Of a stretch of 64,000 bases of DNA, positions 11,174 through 26,000 are shown piece after piece. The stretch covers positions 120,724 to 184,723 of the forward strand of contig QXVZ01015148.1 of NCBI GenBank assembly GCA_008931825.1, read 5' to 3'. A program made the translations under genes and the position numbers. The notes beneath the pieces are model-generated. The model searched no databases. It saw only the letters and a program-made list of their open reading frames with translations, and was not told the DNA's origin. The DNA comes from Phallusia fumigata (lineage: Eukaryota > Chordata > Ascidiacea > Phlebobranchia > Ascidiidae). Within the stretch, counting starts at the first letter, position 1; every line of letters starts with the position of its first letter.

Positions 11174-14100
11174 TTAGACATACATAGCTTATATACGGGC
11201 ACAATACGGCATTAACATTGTTTAACAGCCAGTCCAAAACCATGAAAAACAATTACAAAAGAAAGTGTTACGGTCAGCTGAACGAAGATAGCTCTTCAAC
11301 CCACTTTGTGCGTGCAAGCAAAATACCAGTGGTCATTGAATGTACCAAATTTTTTTTTTACCACAATCTTATTCTAACGCGGCTTGTTACATTTTCCAGC
11401 ATTCCTTATCTTTCCAAAGCCCTGCCAATCAGCATTCTTACATAGCCACCCGAGTACTTCATAGCCACTGGCTTATCCATATAAAGAGACATCAAAGCGT
11501 GCCGACTCATTATTTTCTATGGCTACGTGGTTTATATTGGCTTCTTGGAAGTCGTGAGTCGCGACTCGTGCCTGTTCATTGTCTCGTGGTTGCTCAGATG
11601 TGGCGTGGTCTTGGATTCGCGAACGAAGTAAAAAAAACTGCCAAAAATGTACGTGCTTGATCCACCACATTTGCCGTACTTTTTCAAGTGCTGAGAAGCG
11701 TTTTTGCTCGCTCAGCTGTTGACAAGTTTGGTTTATTTTATGGTGTTGGTAGTCTAAATGGGCAGCAGTTTCACACTTTCCTGTATACGGCAAAACGTCA
11801 CAATTTTAAGCTTAGAAATTAATGGCTTTTTTTGTAACACTAGCGCCCTCCTGTGACTATGAAACCGAAAGAAAAATATTTCTGTTTTCGTACATGCTAT
11901 GTAGGATTAAACGGGTTTTCAAACCATATTCGAGCAATCAACCATATCAAAGCTCCTCAATGGCCTGATTACGATAATTACATCTGTGGAATCTGGATTA
12001 GGTATGACTAGTGTAATGTTTGCAAATGTTTTCAAGTTAGCTTATAGTTTGCCCCCAAGCCTAAGAACAAATACAGTTAACTTGAAAACCACTTGTGTCT
12101 CAGTCAGATCTTTTTTATGGGCCATTTCCCTGTTGTGTCTTTTGTACCCAAACCAGCACTGAACGCTGTAAATCAGGCTTTTAGGTGTGTGTATAAACCA
12201 CAACCTAAAATCGACTAATGACTGGGAAGGTATAAGCTCGTGGTGTACCAGTGTGCGCACTTACATCACGAATCGGTGTTTTCCATTTTTCACCCCGCTT
12301 GGCTATGGTGAAATGTAATGGAACTCATAATTAACATCGGCGCATGTGGATTCCTGCGCATATTAACACCGGTTTAACACCGTTGGTTGTAGTTCGGTTT
12401 TGTGATTATGCTCGAACGTTTTGACCTTCGCGCAGCACCTTTTGTGCCGCAAGGTCATGAACGTGATTCCAAAATTACCGTGGAACGTGTTTTCTACATA
12501 TTCCCAAGATTTAATCTACCAATCCAGCTGAACACACTGTTTTAGCCGCTTTTATGCCTGTTAGGCAACGGGGAATGAAATTCGGCCGCCGAACGTACGG
12601 CCAAACGACCCATCGCGGGTCGCTTAGGTCACAAAACGGTGAAAAACAAACATAAGCACAGAGCAAAAGAGAGGCTTAGCAAACAAAGGCCCACTGCTGC
12701 CTTGCTACACGACTAAAGGACTCGTCTCAAGACAATGGCCATAACAGAACCAAAAGTCGTCCCTTCGTGGTGTGCGCAAAAGAGAAAAGCCCCAATTCTA
12801 GTCGGCTGCGTTCTACTTTTGTTGACTCACGCCCCACGGGGCTCCTGTTGATTTCTGCTGCTGAGGTTAAAGTTGGTTTGTGGTTTTCGTTGGCACAATG
12901 CCAGGAAGGGAGTGCTGATTTGCTCTACTGGCAGAAAAGTTGATTTGGTGACTGCAAACAAACGAGTTCACACTTAAAACCTGTGTTAACAATCGTATCC
13001 GGGACTAATGATGTAGTGCAATTTAGGTTGTATATCGGAGCCATAGCCTTCAGTGATAATGACACACCTCGGTCAGTGTATTAGTAGCTTTTGGGGTAAA
13101 GGATATCAGCCTACCCAAATCTGTAAGCAAGGCCTTAAAAAAGCCGACAGTATTATTTGACCTTACACTTTTGCTATATAGGTTTCTACACTTACTGAAC
13201 AAGTAGATTACGACCTTGGATCTGAGAAATACAGACACCCTAATCCACTGTTCTGCATAATAGTCGCTGAAACGATCTTGAGCTCCGTAGCAACTTGTTG
13301 TATTGACAACTTAGACTATTGTTCGTAAAATAGTTCACTGGCTAAGTCAAAAACAAGCTTTGACTTTTCATGATTGACCAACTCGTTTGGCAAGTCCAGT
13401 TGTATCGTTGCGTCACCTTTTTAACCCGTGTGATTGGACAACGGTTAGCCAACCAGTCGACGAAATGCTGTCACGTGGTTGTCTGGCCACCATCGCCAGG
13501 TCCATCACCGGCGGCATTTTTGTCAGAGGAGAATGTAGCTAATTGAAAACCAGGGAAGAGAAAGATCACGTCTCGCTTGAACTCTGCTAACAGGTGCAGT
13601 CAGAGTGGCGTGTTATTACAAGCGTCTTAATCCACACACTGTAAACGCACACGGCAATTTGTCGACCGTGATTTTGTAAACGCCGTGTGCAGCGATTCGG
13701 TTTGAATATGGAACTAGTCAGTTTTTGATGCGAAAAATCGCATTTGTCGGCCATTTTTCTGTCATGTATATTTATCCTAGCACGATTTGCGACCCGTCCA
13801 TGCGTCATGCCTCAATATAGCCGCGTGTAAATAAATTACCCTGGGTCAATTGGTGTACAGACAGGCCTTCGCCCACATTTGCGAGCGCCAATTCACTCCC
13901 TCGAGACCAATCGAGCTTCTCCGCAAGGTGATATACCGTTCACTGTGCCGCATTCTTTCTTATGATGGCCTCTCGCCTACTTACAGCTGCTTTCAATCAT
14001 CTCAAGGACTGTTCAAGGTAAATTGTTTAGAGCCCATACGCTTAGGCACCAGCCCTTGTGTTTCTCGTTGTGGTAATTGCCAGTTCGGCGCTCATGCTTA

Positions 14101-17100
14101 AGTTTTGCGACTTGTGAGCGAGTCGCGCGCTCAAGTGCTTGATTGCAGTTTACGCCCATCGCGATCACGTCTCCGTCTGCGGCTTTTCGGATTCTTGGAG
14201 CGCCTCAAAACGCGCTTTGTAAATAGTTTTGCGAGGTCCTCGTATCGCAACATAAATTGCCGCTTAGATAATGCGATTGTTAATACCAGCCGCTTTACAG
14301 TTACAACTAATAGCCGCTTTACAGTTGCTGACGTTGCCCAAATTTTTACGGTGACAGGTTTACATGAAATGCGCGATGAAGTTAAAAACTGGCAATGCGC
14401 AAAGGTCACAAGTAAGCTCCATGTAAGACCGCTTTGTTCAATTGTGGGTAATACGATGAGTAGACAGTTCGTGTTGTTTTCTTTAAACGAAAAGTGTAAA
14501 ATGTAATACGATGCACTTGAGGTAAAACAGCTTATGGAGCTATGTCACATCTCATGGGGAAATATCTCATACTTATTTTTGCTGCTGATGCAATTTTCCT
14601 ACTTCTACAAACGCAGCTGAAAACACATGAGTAAATTCGAAACCGCCTCCATTCGCTAAAGGGCGACCTTTGCAGCGAATTCAAATGTAAATAACCATAG
14701 AGCATGAGCCATTCAACTGCCACAGATCATGAATGTCAGCTCAGTCCCTGCCGTTATCTGTTTATCAGTCAATAGGTTTTCGCCGAATTGAAAGCCTACC
14801 TTCGTTTCGTGCTTTTTCCCCAAATTTTATGCATCGTGAGGTGGAAGGTAAACAAGTTTGGATGGCCAAACCGCCTCTGTCGCATATATCTGGTGCGAAA
14901 AATGCGGGTTTAGTGTGTGAATGTTCGATTTTTGAAAAAAAAACTCTAACAAACTTTAACAGGTGTGACTGAATTTAGTTAATGTTTTCATTCTGTTTCG
15001 CTTTTTTGTACGTGTACATACCAAGTAAGCTTTTGTAATGTGGCTTGTACAATGTGCAGCAGTCTAGTAATATAACCCCACCCAAACCTACAAGCGTTTG
15101 CGTTTGCTCACCCCAAATCGGCAGAATTGGCCTTGCCCAAAATAGAAAAATTGCTATCGATTTTAAATAAATCAGTTACTTGCGGCTTTGCTTGAAAATA
15201 GCTTTTCAATTGCGCGTTAAACCTCGCAGACGTATTTGAAATATGATCACATCTTCTTGGGTTGTCGGATTCTGACTACCTGTCTACCCGTGCTATTTTC
15301 GCTTGTCTGTCTTGGGCGACTAATCGCAAACCGGAACAAACCAGTCCAAACCGGTTTTGTCGTTCCTGCGACTTTGCAACTTTTTGGGGTGTTATCTGAT
15401 TTAAATGGTACAGCCCATTGTACCGTGCAGCAAATTACTTTAAACTAAATTATATTTTGATCAGCTTCTTTACCTTTCGTAAAATATTCGATACTTTGGG
15501 TAAAAACACTTTGATACGAGTGTCTTTGAATTTATCAGCATTATTGTTTATGTTGTATTTGAATGTATGCGCTGAACTTACAAACTACGATTTAATGTAT
15601 TTTTTGGCTGAAGGTTTTAAGCGAAATATATATTTTTTAACAGAGGGTAAATCACCTTATTATTTCTCAGTTTTCAAACCATTTTACTTCGGAACCCTTG
15701 CGGTACAAACAACGTCTGTTACCTCCCAAGACAACCTTTATTATACACCCTAGTTTCGTTTCAATATAAGCTGACCTTAGCCGAAAATCCGCGGCTCGTC
15801 TGACGCCGGTGACACATTTAATACACATAATACCCTCGTATACCTTACGTGGTCGTACCCAATTGAATATCATCGCCATGGTGGTCACATTTAATCCATA
15901 CGCTTCAACTAAACCATTGGTCGATCACTGCTACTCGCTGAACGCTACAATAGGCTTCGTTGGTGGCCTCTAATGAAACTCTATGGAACACCTTTCATGA
16001 GCACCTAGCAACAAACACCATGCTTTGATAATAGACGCTTGATTAAGACTGAGAGATCGTCGTGAGCGAGTATAAAGGGTATTCAAGTCGTGTTTACACG
16101 GTATCATGTCAAGGCATTACCAGGATCATCGCTTTATAGCCAATGATCCCTCTGTTCTTCTGTAGACTGAGCCTTGTAACGCGACTCCTCAGGCTTTGGT
16201 CGCGATACCCCATGACGTCACACTCCCGCCAAACTGCCTGTGGTTTCTTAACGTGACGGATTACTCGTGTTATGCGAGATGCAGGGAGTTCTGGCTGATG
16301 TAGACTTTGCGGTTTTCCAAATCCAGCCTGCTACTGTAGTTGCATGTACGAAACTAAACTTGTACATTTTGTGTTATTTTTAGCTGTCAGAAAAGTCAAT
16401 TCAGTGCTTAATAGGGAGGTACATCCTCATTGACATATTTTGTTGTTTTACAGGCGGTAGGGCATGTAGAAATGTGTATTGCTGATTGTAAAGTATGCTG
16501 ATTGCTTTTATGCGAAGGACACTGTGGAGGTCTAGAGGTTGTAAACAGTGAGTGTATTTGACGATTTTGTAAATTTGTATGTTTAACAAATTGTAGTGCG
16601 GCAAGACCGACCAAACAGACGTAGCAACTTACCTACCTTTGTAACATAGGTTTAGGAGATTAGCCTACATAAACTACATAAATTCGAATTTTTATCCAAC
16701 ATGGATAGCTTACAAGAACTTTTGTCAACATGACTACCACGCTTGTGGCAACGATTTTTTCTGTTTTTCGGAAAAAAAGCTGAAATAAGGATAGACTGAA
16801 AAAAGGCTTTCTAAAGTTTAAAGGCATCTTTTTATTTGGTTCATTTGATTGGGGATTGTGATAAAATGCAGTGATTTGCGGTTCTTTTGTAGCAAAATGG
16901 GTATAACGCCATACCCTTAGTTGGCGTGTTGAGCAAAAACTTTTAACAAATTTCCTGCAAAAGTCTCAAATCCGTGCTTGCTCTTGGACACGTTGTCGGG
17001 TGGCGTGTTTACCAGTGGAAGTGCTGTGAACAGCTTCCCATGGGGAACAATGGGCGGCGGATTTGCGATAAACCAAAAAGCGTCAGGTTTAGGGCCATTT

Positions 17101-20100
17101 TTCTGAAATTGTGTTTCCAATTCAACTTACTCTCCTGTTGAAAACTGTGAAGTGAATCTTAGTTTCATATGTTGTGTTTGCCCCAAGTGTGCGCTCATTT
17201 CTGAACCTACAAAGATTGGCAGAACATGTCTATGGCTACGGCCTTATGTTTTTGGTCCAAGTCACATTTAAATGTCTTTTTGTGTTATATTTTGTACACT
17301 AGCATATTAAAATCACGCTTGAAAAGCAACAAGCACTAAGCTTTAGGTAGTTACGCCTTTTTACCTTTACCAGAAAATTGCCCAAATATGTTGTAACGAA
17401 GTAAAACTGCAAACAACACAAAATGTTGCAACAAAGAAACCAACACATTGAACCTCCTTAAACCACTGATTCGTCCCCTTGGGCGTTGAGTCAAAAGCCA
17501 CAGTCGACAACACAGGCCAAAAGCAGTTGATAATTATCTTTCAAAAACCGCGTGTTAAATGTCTGACAAAAATTCCGCCATCACCACCGTCGGAAAAGGC
17601 GCCACAATGCAACGAAGCGAGGGCAGTAAGGTCAGAGAAAGCAATTGCCAAATATAGACTGTAATACCTGGTTTTCAGGCGGCCACGTGGAAATTTAATC
17701 CAGCCCGATCGGGTGTAATTACCGGAAAGGTATCTGTTTGTTTTTTGTCCTTACTTTGAAGGATTGACAAGCAGGGAACTTCGGAATGTGGCGTAAAATG
17801 CCAGAGAATCGGAATGGCATTTTAAAATTGCTTTAAACCTTACATTTTGTCAGACATTTTACGTTTGGTGTCAAAACTCTCATTTACCTGCTTTGCACTA
17901 TCTATTACCGAAAAAACATGTCCCTGTGAGAGCCGCTGATCCAACTGTGGGCAATGGAGAATCGCGAAAAAAGACATTTTTTGCTCGACCTGTCATTACC
18001 AATGGACCAATCAACTCTACAAATAGGTCAACACAACCAACATCCGGGACTTTTTTACGGATTGGACGATGTCTGTCAAAATACATATATGTGCTTAATT
18101 TAGCATCACATCTCACATTGTTGGGTTCATTTTTGTGCGGTTAAAGTGCCCAGCATCCGTCATCACATCGAGTCGCAATTCCATTTTCCACCCGAAATCC
18201 GACACCCATTAGTGCGTGCGTGCCTTCGAAAGTGTTCCTACTGAAAGTGCTGGGCCAAAAAGCTAAACAAACAGCCACTAAAGCAGCTCCACTTTAACCT
18301 AAACATTCTTCATGCGCCTGAATCACCTCCCGCACTCTTCCTCGCGATGACCTTAAGTGACCTGCGGTGACCTCGTTTTGACGAGGCGTGAAAAGGCTGC
18401 TGCGCTCCCGAAAGACTACGTTCGAAAACGGCGCTGTAATTCGATTTGAGGCGGCGCTGATTGACGCGTAACGTTCAGTTAAAGTGAGGCAAACCTCGGT
18501 GATTGTTGACTGATTTAGACAGGCCACCACCCTGCTATCGAACTGAGAAAAAACAGATCTCTTTTACTTACATTCTTTCAAACTCTGGTAGTATTTGTAT
18601 GAAGTTCGTTAATTTTGTTCCCATGCCCATGTATGTATCACAAACACTTATTTTTTTCGAAAACCCCAATAACTGCCAAAGAGCTTTACTACAGTTGAAA
18701 ATTGCTTATTTTGCGAAATCATTGCCCACCACGTGAAGAATGTCTACCTCTATGTATAAGTTCCCTGTTGTGAAAAAATGCCCCACAATACCCACACATA
18801 TTGTCTCCGGCAATCTCGACCTCCGAAATTTTAAACCAGGCTCCCAAAACCACTTTTACAAATCTGCTCGGTAATCAGCTGCGAAGCATGTGAACTTGAT
18901 ACGCTAAACCCATTCCCACGAGGTGGTGGACCCAGCCAACTCACTCGCTTCTACAACCTAAATAACATGAACTAACCGCTGTAACCGCATACTGACCTTG
19001 TTCCCTGCACAAATGCTGCTCGTGTATTCTACGTGCAACGTGCCAGGCATGCAATCATGTTTATTTTTTGCACACAGCTCTTGTAAACCGCCTGCCAACT
19101 AGGGCCTGTTCCCATAGCGGCCTCATTTGAGACCAAGGTAACGAATAGCTTTAAGTAGCAGCAGTGGTAAGGTAAGATAATCGATTTTCAAAACGTATTC
19201 TTGCTTTTTCTACTATGGTCAGAGTATTACTCGTTGGGTACGCCTCGAAGTCATACTGTGCATTTCCAAGTGAAGATTGTGCGATAGTCATAGCGAGTGT
19301 TTTAAGTAAGTATTTTTCAAATGTTATTTTCTGCTCATGAAGCTGGGATGAGTCGATATTGAGTTGGATTCTTGGCACTGTGTTTGAGGCAAATCATAAA
19401 TATCCGGTTTTTTCGCGTTGAAAAAGCATTTGCACTGTCTGTATTCTCATCATGTGTTTTGCCACATGGCTACCATCGCGTACTACGCATCATACTATAG
19501 ATTAAGGGCTTAACGGTGGCCTGCGATGCGTATGAAGGCTCGGCCAAGCCGCCCTGGTCCTAACGCATTATAAAACCCGAAGGCGTTTTATGTCTTAATT
19601 GCCTCCCCCGTTGGGAACGCAAACTCGAAATGCTTCTCATGGCGCTGTTGCCTGCTACGCGAAGCATGGGGTCAGCACGCAAATTTCCGGGGTTAGTCTT
19701 GTCGTTCGCTGCCCGTTGCTAAAAGCTGTTTGGACGTTAGGGAAGCTGCCAATGCTTCAGGACGAAGTCTTTGTTAGTGGACATGTACTAAAGTTGAGTA
19801 AAACTTGTGACCTAAGTGGCAGGTGCGATGGAGAGTTGTTTTTTCGTATTTTCCTTATTTATCTGCGTAGTATGTTTACGCTAAGGCAGATCTGGGCATT
19901 GTACGGTTGTTTGTTTGACTCTGACCAGTTCGTTTAAGCAGATTTGAATCACAATAAAATACAGTCTGACTGAAAAGATGACATTTTTGTAAGGCAACCT
20001 CACTTTTTCATTGCTTAGTCATAACATATACTTCCACCAGGTTGTCAAAACAGTGTTACTTATTGCTTTTTTTTAAAATAAATACAGTCAATATTATGCA

Positions 20101-22940
20101 GATTTAAGTTGAGCTCTTAGGTCCGACCCGTCACAATATTTTTTGTTTCTCATGTGGCCCTGATGGAAAAACTAATTGCCCATCCCTGCGCTAAGGTATG
20201 GTGTGTTGTGTTGTGTTGTCTGTTCTTGTCACAGACTCTTAAGTGTCAAACTCAAATCATATTTGCAGTCTGCAGCAACAGGTGCAAATGAAAGTGTTTT
20301 TGTATCCTGTATATAGCTATTTGGCGCCAGTGCCGTTGTTTTGCGTTAAAATGTGAACGCATACGCCAACAGACCATTTCAAATGTCAGAGCAGTTACAA
20401 GAGTCGGCTGAAAGTGTAACATGAGTGTTTTGATTCAGTGAACTTTTACAACGACTCTTGTATACTTTACGCTTACTTGAATTTGAAAGGACGTCTGTTA
20501 TTAATTTCCGCCAGTGGATTATAATCGTCAGTGTTCATGGGCTGAGTAAAAACGTGAGGTCTTTGGTTCAATTCCTACTTGAGATGCCTAGGGTTCTCAG
20601 CAGGGTAACATACAAGTTTTCGAAACTACTGTTTTATGCAATCGCCTTTCTTGAAACACAAGATAATCTCTGCTTTGAACATCTATGACACAACATATGT
20701 AGATTTGTGAAAGTTTAGTTATAGATATGTGAGTTGTCCACTTGAAAATGGCATAATTTTGAATTTTGACAAAAATCCAGAAATCGGGACACACTCTGTG
20801 GTTGGTGCGTGAAAATAAGAGCAAACATTGCATTGTAGCCTTCTTCAATATGTGCAGAAGCTGCTTCTAGGTTAAGTACGTCTGACCCGATGCCTAATGG
20901 GAACTTTCATACACGAATGTCACCTTTTAAGTCGAAACGCTGTCTTCCGGAATTCGTTTCCATTTAGGTGTCTGTGCATCAAATCTAAAAGTGTTTAAAT
21001 AAAGGTTTACCCCCGCTGGGAAGCACGACAGACCGGACAAACGGCCCGCTTTGCTTTTTATCGGCAATGATTCTGCGAAAAACGCCCAGCTTTAGGCACC
21101 GCTCAATTTTTCACCTTTTGTTCAAACCATCGCCCTGCCATGGGCTCTCGCTGCCAACTAAGCGGCAATTTGTCGTCAAGCCCGTCAACATCCAGAAGCA
21201 CCATCGGCCCTGCTCAAATATTTGTCAAACGCCGACCCCGCGATGTTTAATTAAAACAGTTCGGTAACAATACTCGGTGCTTGCGTTGACGCCCCAATGA
21301 CGTCACGTGATAAATGACGCGATCCTGACAACCACGAAGACTTTTCACGTGCGGCTTCGTCTCATGTGGCTGGGGGCTCTTTCATCCCGCCGTTAAACCG
21401 CGCGGGACAATAGTTGGTTTGTGCTGGTAGCTTTTTGCGTGCGGTAATCGAAGCGAAGGTGCTGGTGTGAGTTTACGCTGTACAGACCCGGGAATCGAAC
21501 CGGCGACCATGGGATCAGGTTTCACAGCGTTTCGCAGAGGGAGACTTCTATGTTTTTACACTATAATAAACATGTTTTAAAAGCGATTTTGCTATGCGCA
21601 AACCCAACAGAAAAAGTTTTCTACTTTCAACAGATTCGTATCTTGAATTCTATTTGAATAAGATACCGACAATGCGCACATTTTTTGGCGAAATATCTAG
21701 TGGTAAGAACTAAGGGTCAAATGTTGAAGATACTTGTAATTATTTCCAGTACGGCGTTGTAAAGCAAACGCCTTGTCCATTATATCATGCGTTTGAACTT
21801 TTCGTTACATCAATTTGTGCAGTGTGTTTGAAGCCAAAAGGTTGACAACATACGGAAGTGTTCAAATTGTCTTATGTGTGCTTGTGAAAAAACCCCGTGC
21901 CGCAGTATTTGTTCAAGACTCCGGGAAAGCGATCGGGAGCGTAAACACGGTGATAAATTAACGGTAGCTTGATCCGGGAACGTGTTTACTGAGCTTTATA
22001 TTCCACCAGGCCTCCTAGACTCGGGCGCGATTAATTGCCCTATTGTCACTTTGTTTGAACACGGTGAAAGCAATATCTTACGACTGGAGTGGATCCTCGC
22101 TTTGACGCACCACGTGACTTAGATACAACCGCGCATTTCTGCAATGTGTTTATTCCGCTGGTTCTTAGGACTTGCAAACTATTCTTCATACCAGGTGCAC
22201 TATGTATTCTACAGACAATATAATCTTTAGAATAATCAAAACTTAATATGGTAGAAAATGCAAGTTAAATTTGAAGTTAAATTTAGGGAATTGAAAAACT
22301 TGAAGTAACTTTATTAGCAAATTCAAATACTTGTAAAATTTAGCAAAGCTTGTGCTAAAAAACTGCAAACGCTGACAAGTGAATCCAGCATTTCCGACAC
22401 TCCGATGCCAAACTAAAGCGCTGATACCGGATATTGCTTGAGGTGCTTTCAAAGTTTCCCGAAAAATCGGTTGACCTAATCTACAGCAAACATGAAAATC
22501 GCACATCCTATTTTCGGCTTAACGACCTATCGTAACCCCAGTATCATGGCAACCAATTTATTTCTGCTTCCCAGTTTCCATTCCAGTAAACGCAGCCTAT
22601 GCCAGAGTCTGTGTTGTTTATTATACAACGCACACTAACCTTCATATGCAATAACATGCACCGGCGCCTTGGGACATGACACGCACAGTGTTATGAGATT
22701 ACGCGGTTTGGCATCATTCTACATTAAAGCATGTCACAACATGAGTGGGCAATTAAACTCTTGTCTATCCCTCTGATGTAATGAAAAACCCCGGTCCTCG
22801 AATAACCTGAATTCCCTGTTGATAGCGAGCGCGTGGGGTTTGTGTTGGGTTGCAAGGAATGTACTTTATATTTGCATCTTGCAATTTGTGGTTGGACAGA
22901 CAAGTACATCGGCGCAGAAAACGTCGTATCGAAAGGGAGT
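11174..22940. other. No gene recognised, scattered regulatory-like motifs
   Basis: About 11.8 kb with ORFs no longer than expected by chance and no conserved peptide. TGACGTCA at 16213 and 21299, a GTGTT simple repeat near 20200-20220, and tRNA B-box-like sequences at 20565 and 21488 are the only features seen. Confidence 0.5.
20539..20575 (+). repeat. tRNA-like promoter boxes, possible SINE head
   Basis: GGGCTGAGTAAA (A-box-like) and GGTTCAATTCC (20565-20575, matches the pol III B-box) lie 14 bases apart. This is too close for an intact tRNA and no cloverleaf folds, so a degenerate tRNA-derived SINE is the likeliest reading. Confidence 0.25.
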
Positions 22941-23055
22941 CAGTTTTGCTAGCGTTTTTTAATTGTTGTTTTTGTCTGGACTTCTTTAGGGGGGGAATAA
23001 AACGTTCCAAAATAAGCAAAAGCGGGAATGCATCAAAGAAGGTTCGTAGCCACTG
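22941..23055. mobile_element. hAT-like MITE, copy A
   Basis: Shares an internal block (TTCCAAAATAAGCAAA) and the right end (AAGGTTCGTAGCCACTG) with copy B. The left end is diverged. No 8-bp target duplication is evident. Minus-strand ORFs over copies A and B look alike only because the DNA is related. Confidence 0.55.
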
Positions 23056-26000
23056 TCCTGGGTATACCCTGCTCATGATCAAGCACACAAAATCAATATG
23101 GCCTTCAAAGAAATCGACTTTTGAAAGGTGCAATATTGTTCAAGCTATCCATCCCCACTATCCCGCTGTTAGTTTTCCGCCGTGTCTTCAAAGGGGCAGA
23201 ATCCTCATTTATCAATTCCATGCGCTGTAGGATCGCAGCACCTCACTTATCCTTATAACTGCTCTTCCCGCGCAAAACTCTTCGGTAAGGAATGTTGCTG
23301 TCTCTCGTTGATCGAGGATTCAGTTTCAAAGCGTTAATGACGTAACGGTTCACGCGTGAATGCGCACAGAGTCCCATCCTGGTATCATTATCGGTTTAGC
23401 AAAGAGCCCAGTCAGTTTTTTCCACTTGCCCGTGCACCTGCATCAACACCGAGTCGCCCCTTTTTGTTTGTGTAGGTTTGGGGCAAATGCCGGTTTCTTG
23501 CGTGGGCGGACCTCGGAGGTGTTATGTGAGATTAGACATGGTGTGTGTACGTTCGGAATGATATTTTAACTTTGGCCACCGTTTTGTTGCTTCGTTATTT
23601 TTTGTTCAAGGCTTACTACTTTGTTTTCGAGAATTTGGTCCTAAAAAGTTATCTTGGTTGGTATTAAATGTTACACTGTGTAGATAAGTTGCTGACAAAT
23701 ACGCTATATCAATTCATATTGCGGACTAATTTGCCCTTAAACTCCAATTGAAATTAAACACATTTATAACCTTGTTGTCTTTTTTACTATTTGTCAGCCG
23801 AAAATAACATCTGTATTCGGTGCTTGCATCTCTATTACCTAACCAAACATCGATAACCTAATGACAGTGTTACCCTAAACCCATCATCAGAACTAAAAAA
23901 GTGTTGGAAAAAACAGTGCCTTCTCGACCCCACCGCCTTGTTTCATTTATCCAAACCGCGACCCTGGCTGTTATCACATACGTTATCGAGCCGATAGCGC
24001 CAAGCTTGACAAAGGACGTGCCTTCCCACCACATTCCCTTGTGTGTGGATTCTATCCAAAATGCCCACTTCGTCTCTTGTTTATTTATCATCGATCGATA
24101 GAAAGATCTAGAGACATATGTCATTATGTCCGTCACGCATCACCTGAATGGCTTCACGCCCCACTGCTTAGGCCCTTTGTGGGTTCGTTTTACGGTGGGT
24201 TCCCATGTAAAGCGGCCCCGGTTGGATCAATCGGCGCTATATAAATGTTGCTTGACGTCAACAAGATTTCGACGAAACTGAAACGCCGATGACGCGATTT
24301 AGCGACGAATTTATGTGCAGAAATAGTAAGGTAGGCTTAAATGCGAAAAAGGTGTTTTTTTACGTTTATTTGTGTGCAGGTGAAGAACGGGTAAAAAAGT
24401 GTGTTACGCGCTGATTGTGATTAGCTAATAACTCCTATTGTCCCACAGTTGGTTAATTTTGATTTATGGAATTGCATTTTTGCCTTCTGACGCTAAATTA
24501 CACCCGATTTAAGGCACACATATATTTTTTTTGTTCGTACGAGCTCAAAAAATGTTTGACAAGCGCTTTTGCAAAGCTTGACTAAGTGACTGGCTCCGAA
24601 CGTTACCCGTTTCACCCAACATTTGCCGCCATAAGACACTAATGGTGTTTTAATTACTAGTCTCTTGGAGAGTGATGCGTCGTGTTTTTCGTAACGCTCT
24701 TTTTTAATCATATGCATACAACTTGAACTTGCGTCGTCACATTACCTTAAGTTAAAACCCAAACTCGACCACTGGAACGACACACACCTGTTTAAAATGT
24801 CCACCCAACATGTTTATCACAACAAGAGCGCCGCTTGCTTACGCAACCTTTCCAATGCATAACGACCCTAAGGTTCACATCATTGGCCAGCAAGGGCGAT
24901 GTGTTTGTTTTTAAAAGCCATTAAGGCCGCGTTGATCCTTCGTTTTCACAACAAACTGCCGCCCCTACATTAGTTTCTCTTGCCGCTCTGTATATTTTCT
25001 TTGCATGCCGCCTGCGAGATTGCTGACGTCACGAAACAGCGCGTGACGTTACTCGTTGGGGTGTGCGTGACATTCCCGCTGTGTTTTTGTGTGAACTCGT
25101 CAATTGCATTTGGCATCGATTTTGCTGAATAACTAATTGCAATAGGTTGACGTCTTTCTGCGTAGATTTCTTTTATTGGTTGCAATTTGCTTGTTTGCGT
25201 TCTGACCAATGTTATCTGTTCCAATCTTTTTAGCTTGCGGACAAAATATTCCAATGCTTCCTTTTTCTCAATGGCAACAACTATTTGAAAACCTTTTTAT
25301 GTTGTTGATGTTGCAAATAGTTTAAAAATCAACGCCAAGAGCAAGAAAATCGACTTTTGTCAAAGCTATGTGTCCCACTTTTTGCCTAATCCTATTAACC
25401 CTAAACCAACTAATAAAGTATAGGACCACGCGTAAACCATGTTCATCCAACGTGTTCAAATTCACGCACTCTCCACTAATTAAAGCGTTACACAATCATC
25501 AAAAAGCGCTAACTTGTTCAACAGCTCAAATGAACTGTAGCGATTAAATGGCAACCTCTCGCTAATTGCTCTGGCATTTTGGGACCGAAATAGGGCTGTT
25601 ATTTATGGTTAATAAGGCGTTAATTGCGAAGCTGATAACTTCAAACGGTTTGACCCCGTTAAAACGCTTCTGGCCTACACAGAGTGTGTTGAGCTTAAGT
25701 AAAGTGTCACTTGAAATATTGAGGACAATTTCCAATTTGCTTGCGGATTTTGACTTCGTGGTGTACGATATCTGTTTTTTTCTTGTCAACGTTATACTGG
25801 CCCGAATAGTTCTTGAAAGCGACATGCTCTATTCATCAAACGTTTAGGCAATAACGCATACTATTATCATCGGTGATACAATAAGGCTTGCGCCAAAACC
25901 CAAGTATCTGTTTTGTTTTAAAACATTCTACGAGGTTTGGCCTTTTGTGAAGTTAATGGATGTTTCTATTTTTTGAGGTGTGGACAATGTTCAGTGACCT

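Noticed and set aside
11002-11202. 66-codon minus-strand ORF with a Gly/Arg/Pro stretch
   Set aside because: The stretch is the translated G/C-rich transposon end.
15418-15753. 111-codon AT-rich ORF
   Set aside because: No family resemblance, no splice support, length within chance expectation.
21481-21545. Possible tRNA gene on the minus strand
   Set aside because: The B-box (GGTTCGATTCC) is good, but the T-stem has mismatches and no A-box or cloverleaf is present.
22765-23133. Similar minus-strand peptides at 22.8-23.1 kb and 31.7-31.9 kb
   Set aside because: The similarity follows from the shared MITE DNA; neither has coding context.
25566-25847. ORFs on both strands at 25.6-25.8 kb
   Set aside because: Mutually overlapping, no splice sites or homology; chance level.
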